This document shows positions 1-4,389 of a stretch of 5,577 nt of DNA, piece after piece. Position numbers and translations under genes: made by a program. Every line of letters starts with the position of its first letter. Within the stretch, counting starts at the first letter, position 1. The stretch covers positions 1 to 5,577 of the forward strand of contig NZ_DXUU01000094.1 of NCBI RefSeq assembly GCF_019417665.1, given 5' to 3'. The notes under the pieces were generated by a model that was given only the letters and a program-made list of their open reading frames with translations, ran no database searches and was not told the DNA's origin. This DNA is from Ruminococcus sp. Its GTDB lineage: Bacteria > Bacillota > Clostridia > Oscillospirales > Ruminococcaceae.

Positions 1-55
1 GAGCGCCACCTTGCCAAGGTGGAGGTAGCGAGTTCGAGCCTCGTAATCCGCTCCA
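1..55 (+). tRNA. tRNA-Gly (anticodon GCC), 3' portion only
   Basis: The window opens inside the tRNA, at the 3' side of the D arm (GAGC, 1-4). The anticodon stem is CCACC (6-10) with GGTGG (18-22) around the loop TTGCCAA (11-17), giving anticodon GCC at 13-15, which reads glycine GGC/GGU codons. The variable region is 23-27. The T arm is 28-32 paired to 40-44 (one G-U pair) around a TTCGAGC loop. The 3' acceptor strand is 45-51, the discriminator is U at 52 as usual for tRNA-Gly, and CCA is encoded at 53-55. The 5' acceptor strand and most of the D arm lie outside the window. Confidence 0.96.
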
Positions 56-80
56 TTGCATTGTATTATCTCTTCCATTG

Positions 81-121
81 TAAAGCGTACAAGGTTCGTG
101 CTTGTACGCTTTATTTTTTTT
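81..121 (+). terminator. Intrinsic terminator of the tRNA-Gly transcript
   Basis: A perfect 13-bp stem, 81-93 with 101-113 (core AAGCGTACAAG/CTTGTACGCTT), closes a 7-nt loop GTTCGTG and is followed by eight T residues (114-121). It lies 25 nt after the tRNA CCA end and should terminate the tRNA transcript unit. Confidence 0.93.
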
Positions 122-135
122 GAGAACCAGAAGCG

Positions 136-156
136 TAGGGTGGGAGCTTGCTCCCG
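136..156. repeat. Short palindromic repeat, divergent copy 1
   Basis: GTAGGG is followed by a TGGGAGCTTGCTCCCG palindrome; arms 142-147 (GGGAGC) and 150-155 (GCTCCC) pair perfectly. It resembles the other GTAGGGGCG-type copies in its leading GTAGGG and in ending CCCG, but the inner sequence differs. Membership of the same family is likely rather than certain. Confidence 0.5.
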
Positions 157-187
157 TCGTTCCCAAAGAACCTAAGGGAAGTCCATT

Positions 188-212
188 GTAGGGGCGGATA
201 TTATCCGCCCGC
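188..212. repeat. GTAGGGGCG-type palindromic repeat, copy 2
   Basis: GTAGGGGCGGATATTATCCG opens the copy. Arms 192-200 (GGGCGGATA) and 202-210 (TATCCGCCC) are exact reverse complements, so transcription from either strand would give a small hairpin. The conserved outer parts GTAGGGGCG and CGCCCGC match copy 3, while the central bases differ yet still pair. Confidence 0.8.
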
Positions 213-246
213 CGTATTCCCGATAATGATACAAATTCGGTGCAGA

Positions 247-272
247 TGTAGGGGCGAACTGTGTTCGCCCGC
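247..272. repeat. GTAGGGGCG-type palindromic repeat, copy 3
   Basis: TGTAGGGGCGAAC...GTTCGCCCGC: arms 252-259 (GGGCGAAC) and 263-270 (GTTCGCCC) pair perfectly around TGT. The outer sequence is the same as copy 2, but the inner arm is GAAC/GTTC instead of GGATA/TATCC, a change made on both sides. Confidence 0.8.
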
Positions 273-328
273 ACTTCCACTTTCTGAAATGGTTTAAGCT
301 ACAGGTGGGGAGCAAAGGGACAACCTAA

Positions 329-443
329 GGGGAGCGGGGGCAAAAGAAAACCGTGGCAAAAGTGCGGATTTCCCCCGCTCCCCTCACGGTTTTCCCTCTG
401 CACTCTCTTTCCCTTCACCCCTCACCCCCTTTCCGCACTTTTG
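329..443. repeat. Three long complementary arm pairs in crossing order
   Basis: Three perfect inverted pairs are visible. B is GGGGAGCGGGGG (329-340) with CCCCCGCTCCCC (372-383), 12 bp. C is GAAAACCGTG (346-355) with CACGGTTTTC (385-394), 10 bp. D is CAAAAGTGCGGA (357-368) with TCCGCACTTTTG (432-443), 12 bp. The order is B-C-D-B'-C'-D', so no two pairs are nested and each crosses the others. The left half is led by AACCTA (322-327), complementary to TAGGTT (455-460). It could be a non-coding RNA with pseudoknot-like or alternative folds, or a scrambled repeat element. No promoter or known RNA family was recognised. Confidence 0.7.
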
Positions 444-496
444 TTGCAAAGGGCTAGGTTATATTTCTTTGTTTTTGTATAAAAAACCGTAAGTCA

Positions 497-517
497 TGTA
501 GGGGCGAACATTGTTGT
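497..517. repeat. GTAGGGGCG-type palindromic repeat, decayed copy 4
   Basis: TGTAGGGGCGAACATTGTTG starts like copy 3, but the right arm reads GTTGTCC where GTTCGCCC would be expected. The copy is therefore degenerate or truncated. It ends just before the terminator of the leftward regulator operon. Confidence 0.65.
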
Positions 518-523
518 CCTTAC

Positions 524-566
524 AAAAACCCCGTCAACTACGCCATTTTGGGTAATTGATGGGGTT
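524..566 (-). terminator. Intrinsic terminator of the leftward XRE operon
   Basis: Arms 527-540 and 553-566 form a 14-bp stem with one A/C mismatch and one G-U pair when read on the minus strand, around a 12-nt loop. It is followed on the minus strand by a U tract (A residues 524-528 on the plus strand). The stem touches the stop codon of the 66-residue regulator, so it should end transcripts of both leftward regulators. Confidence 0.8.
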
Positions 567-766
567 TATTTATCATCTGTTCTACCCAACAGGTAATCTA
601 CAGAAACATGATGAAAATCTGCCAGACGAATCAGAATATCTGTTGGAATATCAATGTCACCACGTTCATAGTTGCTGTAAACACGCTGACTGCAATTCAG
701 TATTTTTGCCATTTGAACTTGCGTCATGTCTTTATCTTCTCTTAAATTGCGGATTCTGGGGTACAT
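566..766 (-). CDS. Small XRE-family (Cro/CI-type) HTH transcriptional regulator
   Basis: A 66-residue protein that is almost entirely one HTH_3 domain. It starts RIRNLREDKDMTQVQMA (residues 4-20), with the conserved MTQ helix 2 entry, recognition-helix region LNCSQRVYSNYERGDI (23-38), and a final helix reading LIRLADFHHVSVDYLLG (45-61), the usual XRE ending. It should bind DNA as a dimer as a repressor or activator; there is no extra sensor domain. The ATG at 766 is chosen because it puts the domain start at the usual place. Its ribosome binding site is weak, and it starts 16 nt after the stop of the upstream regulator, so translation may rely on coupling in a two-gene operon. The coding sequence is visibly more AT-rich than the rightward genes. 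Target unknown. Confidence 0.9.
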   Translation of the reverse strand: MYPRIRNLREDKDMTQVQMAKILNCSQRVYSNYERGDIDIPTDILIRLADFHHVSVDYLLGRTDDK

Positions 767-782
767 AAAACCACACTTATTT

Positions 783-1085
783 CTACATATTCTGCAACAG
801 TTCTAGAATAATTTCACGTTGCTTTTCATTTAAACGATTCCAATGATCCAGAAGCTGTTTTTGCTCATCTGTCAAAGTGACAGATTCATTATCAAAGGCA
901 AAAAATTGAGAAAGAGGCATATGAAATGCTTCGCAAATCCGTTCTAAGGATGTAATGGAAGGATTGATATTTTTTCGAAACCATGAGGAAATGGTTGTTT
1001 GAGCAATGCCGGATTCCACAGATAAGCGGTATTCCGTCCAGCCACGTTCATTTCTTAATTGAAGTATTCTTTCAAGTACTGTCAT
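783..1085 (-). CDS. XRE-family HTH transcriptional regulator with C-terminal helical tail
   Basis: A 100-residue protein. Residues about 5-60 are a Cro/CI-type HTH: LERILQLRNERGWTEYRLSV (4-23), then SGIAQTTISSWFRKNINPS (25-43) with the recognition helix, then LERICEAFHMPLSQFFA (47-63). Residues 65-100 form a charged tail (LTDEQKQLLDHWNRLNEKQR at 71-90) typical of small clostridial XRE repressors. The start at 1085 is preferred over farther upstream ATGs because GGTGGAGG (GGAGG = 1091-1095 on the minus strand) lies 5 nt before it and the longer reading frame runs back through the promoter and operator. The gene faces a divergent SLOG-type gene; a 23-nt palindrome overlaps its own likely -10, so autorepression is inferred. 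AT-rich relative to its rightward neighbours. Confidence 0.93.
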   Translation of the reverse strand: MTVLERILQLRNERGWTEYRLSVESGIAQTTISSWFRKNINPSITSLERICEAFHMPLSQFFAFDNESVTLTDEQKQLLDHWNRLNEKQREIILELLQNM

Positions 1086-1098
1086 GTCATCCTCCACC

Positions 1099-1121
1099 TT
1101 TTCGTATATTATATACGAAAA
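1099..1121. promoter_or_regulatory. Perfect palindromic operator O1 of the divergent region
   Basis: TTTTCGTATAT (1099-1109), a central T, and ATATACGAAAA (1111-1121) are exact reverse complements: a 23-nt dyad next to an XRE gene, as expected for its operator. It overlaps a minus-strand TATAAT (1113-1108), so binding would block the regulator's own promoter. The bound protein is inferred, not shown. Confidence 0.78.
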
Positions 1122-1136
1122 TAACTTGAAATATAA
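1108..1136 (-). promoter_or_regulatory. Probable leftward promoter for the XRE operon
   Basis: The minus strand carries TATAAT at 1113-1108 inside the operator palindrome. With a 17-bp spacer the -35 would be TTATAT (1136-1131), a poor match. A start near 1101 would leave a short leader of about 15 nt containing the GGAGG site. The -10 is convincing; the -35 is weak. Confidence 0.5.
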
Positions 1137-1154
1137 TATTTTTTGTAGTATAAT
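1126..1154 (+). promoter_or_regulatory. Rightward sigma-A promoter for the SLOG-type gene
   Basis: TTGAAA (1126-1131), a 17-bp spacer, and TATAAT (1149-1154). Transcription should start near 1161, giving a leader of about 30 nt. The -10 is overlapped by the second, imperfect operator copy, so the divergent XRE protein probably regulates it. Confidence 0.82.
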
Positions 1155-1163
1155 AAATACGAT
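1146..1163. promoter_or_regulatory. Imperfect operator copy O2
   Basis: Shifted by 44 bp from O1, the sequence TAGTATAATAAATACGAT matches 14 of the 18 aligned bases of O1 (1102-1119), including a complete ATACGA half-site. It covers the rightward -10 box. The 44-bp shift is close to four helical turns, which would put the two sites on about the same DNA face. Function is inferred. Confidence 0.55.
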
Positions 1164-1190
1164 AAAAAATACTAGATAGGAATGATATAC

Positions 1191-1685
1191 ATGTATCCGA
1201 ACAAAACCATTCCCACCTGCACTATTCTCGGCAAATCCATTGTCCAGCTGCCGGACGGCACAGACGAGAACCATCCGGTATATGAGCAGCTGAAACAGTC
1301 CCTAGCCGAGAAAATCCGCAGCATTTACGACAGCGGTGTGCACGATTTCCTCTGCAACTGCGAATATGGCGTACCTATGTGGGCAGCGGAAATTGTACTT
1401 GCACTGCGGACAGAATGCCCGGACATCCGGCTTCATGTGGCTGTACCCTACGAGGATCAGGCGGCTCTCTGGAACGAGACTGCCAGAGAGCGGTATTATG
1501 CCATCCATGAAGCGGCAAATACAGTGGAGATCTTGATGGGCTCTTTGCAAACGGATGTCGAAACGGCATATCGTCTTGCGGAACAGGAAATGCTCTGCCG
1601 GAGCACCGTTGTTCTAGCAGTCAGAGAGCCGCAGGGAACGGCGGAAAATATGGGCATGACGGTTTTGTCTCTGGAAAAAATATAA
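1191..1685 (+). CDS. SLOG-superfamily protein of DUF1273/YpsA type
   Basis: A 164-residue soluble protein. The core VHDFLCNCEYGVPMWAAEIV (50-69), followed by PDIRLHVAVPYEDQAALWNE (77-96) and RYYAIHEAANTVEIL (101-115), matches the DUF1273/YpsA pattern: a Rossmann-like fold that in relatives may bind nucleotide-type ligands. Relatives usually have a small-residue SGG/SGQ-type loop before GV.xWAAE; here it is CNCEYG, and the N-terminal G-R/Y-P motif is not seen, so ligand binding may be altered. The ATG at 1191 is chosen over the ATG at 1182 because AGGA (1178-1181) is 9 nt away from it but touches the other. It is transcribed from its own promoter, divergent from an XRE regulator. It could be a regulator, a nucleotide sensor or part of a conflict-type pair; the actual role is unknown. 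Confidence 0.8.
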   Translation: MYPNKTIPTCTILGKSIVQLPDGTDENHPVYEQLKQSLAEKIRSIYDSGVHDFLCNCEYGVPMWAAEIVLALRTECPDIRLHVAVPYEDQAALWNETARERYYAIHEAANTVEILMGSLQTDVETAYRLAEQEMLCRSTVVLAVREPQGTAENMGMTVLSLEKI

Positions 1686-1709
1686 TCCGCAGGATCTGAC
1701 AGGAAACGC

Positions 1710-1739
1710 TTGACACACCTTGCTCCTCCATGGTATAAT
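1710..1739 (+). promoter_or_regulatory. Promoter of ymdB
   Basis: TTGACA (1710-1715), an 18-bp spacer, and TATAAT (1734-1739) preceded by TGG, an extended -10. The predicted start near 1746 leaves a leader of about 24 nt. It lies just after the SLOG-type gene, which has no clear terminator. Confidence 0.88.
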
Positions 1740-1769
1740 CAGGACAATGAAATAGAGAGAGGTTTGTCC

Positions 1770-2534
1770 ATGAAATTATTACACATCGGAGATGTGGTGG
1801 GAGCGGCTGGCTGCCAGTTCTTACAGGAACGTCTCCCGTCCATCAAACGAACGCATCAGATTGACATGACCGTAGTCAACGGAGAGAATTCTGCCCAGGG
1901 GAATGGCATCACCAAACATTCTATGGAGCAGATTTTTTTCGCCGGTGCAGATGTCATTACCACCGGCAATCACTGTTTTAAACGCCGGGAAGCCCTGTCT
2001 ATCTATGAAAATCCCGTGGTGCTCCGTCCGGCGAATTATCCCGAGGGCTGCGTAGGACACGGCGTCTGCACTATTGACTTCGGTCCGTGCCAGGTGGCAG
2101 TGCTGAATCTTTCCGGTACGGCTTATCTTGATCCTTTAGACAATCCCTTCACCATGGTGGAGCAGCTCCTGGAGGAGATCGAGACCCCGAATATTCTGGT
2201 GGATTTTCATGCCGAGGCTACGGCAGAGAAAAAAGCCATGGGATTTTTCCTTGCCGGGAGAGTTACCGCAGTGGTGGGAACCCATACGCACGTACAGACC
2301 GCAGACGAGACCATTCTGGAGGGACATACAGGCTATCTGACCGATGTGGGCATGACCGGACCGGAAAAATCTATCCTGGGCGTGGCGGTTCAGCCGGCGT
2401 TGGATCGGTTTCGGTTTCACTTTCCCACACGCTTCACCGAGTCCGAAGAACCGTGTTTTATCAATGGTGTTGTCATTACCTTTGATGAAAAGTGTGGTAA
2501 ATGTACGAAAATTGAGCGTTTGATTGTTCGATAA
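1770..2534 (+). CDS. ymdB: YmdB-family metallophosphoesterase (cyclic nucleotide phosphodiesterase)
   Basis: A 254-residue cytoplasmic enzyme, close to the usual YmdB length of about 260. YmdB proteins are di-metal phosphoesterases that hydrolyse cyclic nucleotides; the Bacillus subtilis member affects biofilm and motility decisions. The metal ligands are in place: GDVVG with Asp8, NGEN with Glu39 and Asn40, GNH with Asn67 and His68, DFHAE with His147, and GTHTHVQT with His172 and His174. RPANYP (86-91) and TDVGMTGP (191-198) are also family motifs. The GNH motif is followed by CFKRRE where relatives commonly have an aromatic and acidic pair such as WD. The ATG at 1770 has AGAGAGG (1756-1762) 7 nt upstream; a longer frame starting at 1710 would begin inside the -35 box. 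spoVS follows, as in B. subtilis, but rny, which precedes ymdB there, is not in this window. Confidence 0.95.
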   Translation: MKLLHIGDVVGAAGCQFLQERLPSIKRTHQIDMTVVNGENSAQGNGITKHSMEQIFFAGADVITTGNHCFKRREALSIYENPVVLRPANYPEGCVGHGVCTIDFGPCQVAVLNLSGTAYLDPLDNPFTMVEQLLEEIETPNILVDFHAEATAEKKAMGFFLAGRVTAVVGTHTHVQTADETILEGHTGYLTDVGMTGPEKSILGVAVQPALDRFRFHFPTRFTESEEPCFINGVVITFDEKCGKCTKIERLIVR

Positions 2535-2557
2535 TGCACAAACTTTGCGCATAGGGC

Positions 2558-2586
2558 TTGCATTTTTACATGCTTTATTGTATAAT
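2558..2586 (+). promoter_or_regulatory. Promoter of spoVS
   Basis: TTGCAT (2558-2563), a 17-bp spacer, and TATAAT (2581-2586), a vegetative-type promoter in the ymdB-spoVS gap. Transcription should start near 2593, giving a leader of about 93 nt. No clear sigma-H type promoter was seen, although spoVS is sigma-H-dependent in B. subtilis. Confidence 0.82.
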
Positions 2587-2608
2587 GATGGTGTAAAAAT
2601 CTCGAACA

Positions 2609-2668
2609 GGCAGGCTGCTGCCGAAATTGTATAACAGTACGAAACAGCATTTGACAAGGAATCGTACT
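2609..2668 (+). promoter_or_regulatory. Two small dyads in the spoVS leader
   Basis: GGCAG (2609-2613) pairs with CTGCC (2618-2622) around a 4-nt loop. AGTACGA (2636-2642) pairs with TCGTACT (2662-2668) across 19 nt. The second dyad ends directly before the ribosome binding site AAGGGAGG (2669-2676), so it could be a leader hairpin influencing translation or mRNA stability, or a DNA operator. Neither has been matched to a known element. Confidence 0.4.
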
Positions 2669-2685
2669 AAGGGAGGCATTTTATC

Positions 2686-2946
2686 ATGGAAGTTTTGAAA
2701 GTATCATCGCATTCTTCCCCGAACTCAGTTGCCGGTGCTATTGCCGGTGTCATCCGTGAAAAAAAGATGGTTGAGGTGCAGGCTGTTGGTGCCGGCGCTG
2801 CAAACCAGGCAGTGAAAGCCATTGCTATTGCACGTGGTTATCTGGCGCCCATCGGCGTGGATCTGATCTGCATTCCGGCGTTTGCGAATATTCAGATCGA
2901 CGGTGAGGAACGCACGGCAATCAAATTGATTTGTGAAGAACGATAA
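2686..2946 (+). CDS. spoVS: Stage V sporulation protein S (SpoVS)
   Basis: An 86-residue protein, the same length as B. subtilis SpoVS. Family landmarks include MEVLKVSSHSSPNSVAGAIA (1-20), VEVQAVGAGAANQAVKAIAI (29-48) and DLICIPAFANIQIDGEERTA (59-78). It is a small Alba-like fold protein; in B. subtilis it is needed for spore coat assembly and late septation steps, but it is also widespread in non-sporulating Firmicutes, so sporulation here is not proven. The ATG at 2686 has the near-perfect site AAGGGAGG 9 nt upstream. It lies 151 nt after ymdB, may receive readthrough from it, and has its own promoter and a strong terminator. Confidence 0.97.
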   Translation: MEVLKVSSHSSPNSVAGAIAGVIREKKMVEVQAVGAGAANQAVKAIAIARGYLAPIGVDLICIPAFANIQIDGEERTAIKLICEER

Positions 2947-2963
2947 ACTCGTATACAAAGAAG

Positions 2964-2996
2964 AACGCTGCCAGTGTCAGATTGGCAGCGTTTTTT
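2964..2996 (+). terminator. Intrinsic terminator after spoVS
   Basis: A perfect 10-bp stem AACGCTGCCA (2964-2973) with TGGCAGCGTT (2983-2992), a 9-nt loop, and a run of six T (2991-2996). It begins 17 nt after the spoVS stop and ends 34 nt before the start of the CorC-like gene. Confidence 0.93.
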
Positions 2997-3030
2997 CAGA
3001 TTCTGTGAAATTCAGGTGAAGGAGAACGAT

Positions 3031-4389
3031 ATGGATTCCTGTGATACGTTACTGGTATCTTTGGTTTTGATTTTCTGCCTGCTGCATGGTTGGTTTGCGG
3101 CGGCAATGGCAGCGGTTCGGACGCTGGGCGGTCGTCTGAAAAGTATGATGGAAAAAGAAAAAAGGTTGTCTTATTATTGGGAAAAGAAAGCGGTACTGCT
3201 GAATGCGGAGACAGTAGAATTTGCAGTTTTTTGTATTTCCTTGGAAATTTTGACGTATTTTTACGCAAGTGTGAAAGGATTTCTGCCATCTCTTCGTGAA
3301 GCTTTGATGTTTCGATATACCAATGTTGCATTTGACGATATGCTGTATGGAGGGATGTCCCATCCCTTTGCTCAGATTGTTATTATCATTGTGCTGTTGG
3401 GGTTGGCGGCATTGGTGCTGGCTTTGCTGACGGACGGCATGGCAAAAGGTCTGGGACGAAAAAATCCGCAGAAAATTACAATAAAATCAGTAGGGTATGT
3501 GCATCTGATCATGACACTGCTTCTGCCGTTTCGTGCGTTACATACTGGGATGAACCAGCTTTTTGGCGGTAAACAGGTGTCAAAGGAAATGATAACGGAA
3601 GAACAGATTCTGCAAATGGTAGATGCTGTGAATGCTACAGGTGCAATCGAAGAACAGCAGCGTGAAATGATCAATAATATTTTTGAATTTGACGACATTA
3701 CCATCTCTGAAGTCATGACCCACCGCAAGGAACTGGTGGCGGTGGATGTGGAAATGGAGATCCAGGAGGTAGTGGATCTTGCCAGAAACGAAAATTATTC
3801 CCGTATGCCTGTATACCAGGACAGCGTGGACAATATCATCGGCATTCTGAACACGAAGGACTTACTGGGACTCATCGGGTGCAAGAATATTTCCGGTTTT
3901 TCTGTGCGTTATTTTATGCGTGAGGCGTTGTTTGTGCCGGAGACGGCAAAGTGTGACGATGTGCTTTCGGATATGTCCCGGAAGAAAATGCAGATGGCAA
4001 TTGTTGTGGACGAATACGGCGGTACAGCCGGTGTGGTCTGTATGGAGGATATTCTGGAGGAGATCGTGGGTAATATCCAGGATGAATATGACGAGGAAGA
4101 AGCGGCAGTGCACCGGATCACGGATTCGCTGTATACCATTGACGGACATGCTGACCCGGAGGATGCGTTCCTTCTGTTGGGCCTGGAACTGCCGGAGGAA
4201 ATGCCTTTTGATACGGTCAGCGGCTTTGTGGTGGACTTGCTGGGGCGTATCCCAGAAGCCCATGAAAATCCTTCCGTGGAGTGGCAGCATGTGCGGTTTA
4301 CGGTGCTGGCAATGGAGGATAACTGGATCTCGAAGATCAAGGCGGAGATCCTGCCGGTGGAAAAAGGAGAGGATAAGAAAAATGGGTGA
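3031..4389 (+). CDS. CorC/HlyC-type membrane protein: divergent CNNM-like N-terminus, two CBS domains, CorC_HlyC domain
   Basis: A 452-residue inner-membrane protein. Hydrophobic segments are at about 6-29, 62-84, 112-134 and 153-170, the usual place of a CNNM (DUF21) domain, which in relatives exports Mg2+ or other divalent cations. A linker with TEEQILQMVDAV..GAIEEQQREMI (189-214) precedes CBS1 (about 227-282; EVMTHRKELVAV, SRMPVYQ, GILNTKDLL) and CBS2 (about 295-350; MAIVVDEYGGTAGVV, MEDILEEIVGNIQDEYD). A CorC_HlyC domain follows (about 361-442; DGHADPEDAFLLLGLELPEE). The start at 3031 has AAGGAG 6 nt upstream; a longer frame from 2974 would start inside the terminator. The membrane part is atypical: the A-S-E-x-A signature reads AAAMAAV (residues 23-29). 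No clear promoter precedes it. It overlaps the next gene by 8 nt. Confidence 0.9.
   Translation: MDSCDTLLVSLVLIFCLLHGWFAAAMAAVRTLGGRLKSMMEKEKRLSYYWEKKAVLLNAETVEFAVFCISLEILTYFYASVKGFLPSLREALMFRYTNVAFDDMLYGGMSHPFAQIVIIIVLLGLAALVLALLTDGMAKGLGRKNPQKITIKSVGYVHLIMTLLLPFRALHTGMNQLFGGKQVSKEMITEEQILQMVDAVNATGAIEEQQREMINNIFEFDDITISEVMTHRKELVAVDVEMEIQEVVDLARNENYSRMPVYQDSVDNIIGILNTKDLLGLIGCKNISGFSVRYFMREALFVPETAKCDDVLSDMSRKKMQMAIVVDEYGGTAGVVCMEDILEEIVGNIQDEYDEEEAAVHRITDSLYTIDGHADPEDAFLLLGLELPEEMPFDTVSGFVVDLLGRIPEAHENPSVEWQHVRFTVLAMEDNWISKIKAEILPVEKGEDKKNG

Larger units (their letters stand above)
122..523. other. Gene-free repeat-rich intergenic region
   Basis: No open reading frame here has a plausible start, ribosome binding site or recognisable protein. 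The stretch is made of short palindromes of the GTAGGGGCG type (136-156, 188-212, 247-272, 497-517), a 13-nt near-identical direct repeat (AACCTAAGGGAAG at 169-181 and AACCTAAGGGGAG at 322-334), and a block of long complementary arms with G and C runs (304-447). Composition changes abruptly, with G-rich then C/T-rich strands between 304 and 434. It separates a tRNA unit from a leftward regulator operon, the kind of place where small repeats accumulate. Confidence 0.75.

Noticed and set aside
28..55. Attachment-site duplication of the tRNA 3' end
   Set aside because: No second copy of the T-arm/acceptor sequence was seen elsewhere in the window and no integrase is present.
239..249. 11-nt match GGTGCAGATGT shared with 5447-5457
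   Set aside because: Short, in unrelated contexts (repeat edge and terminator stem), with no extended similarity; probably chance.
188..517. CRISPR array from the repeated palindromes
   Set aside because: Copies are irregularly spaced, differ inside, and lack uniform spacers or cas genes.
556..768. Plus-strand 70-residue open frame opposite the small XRE gene
   Set aside because: It is cysteine- and histidine-rich without family resemblance, lacks a ribosome binding site, and mirrors a clear HTH gene on the other strand.
1086..1274. N-terminal extension of the 100-residue XRE gene from upstream ATG
   Set aside because: The extension crosses the operator, both promoters and the SLOG gene start; the GGAGG site and the HTH domain start support 1085.
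1710..1769. Longer ymdB start
   Set aside because: It would begin inside the TTGACA box; the YmdB family begins at MKLLHIGD and a good ribosome binding site precedes 1770.
2535..2580. Terminator between ymdB and spoVS
   Set aside because: Only 4-bp dyads (for example GCAT/ATGC) without a proper U tract.
2605..2632. Possible sigma-H promoter before spoVS
   Set aside because: Only vague resemblance to the sigma-H boxes and wrong spacing; a good sigma-A promoter is just upstream.
2136..2657. Minus-strand 173-residue open frame
   Set aside because: Shadow of ymdB and the spoVS promoter region, with no coherent domain.
2651..2679. TTGACA at 2651-2656 as a second spoVS promoter
   Set aside because: No -10-like box at 16-18 bp; the expected position is occupied by the ribosome binding site.
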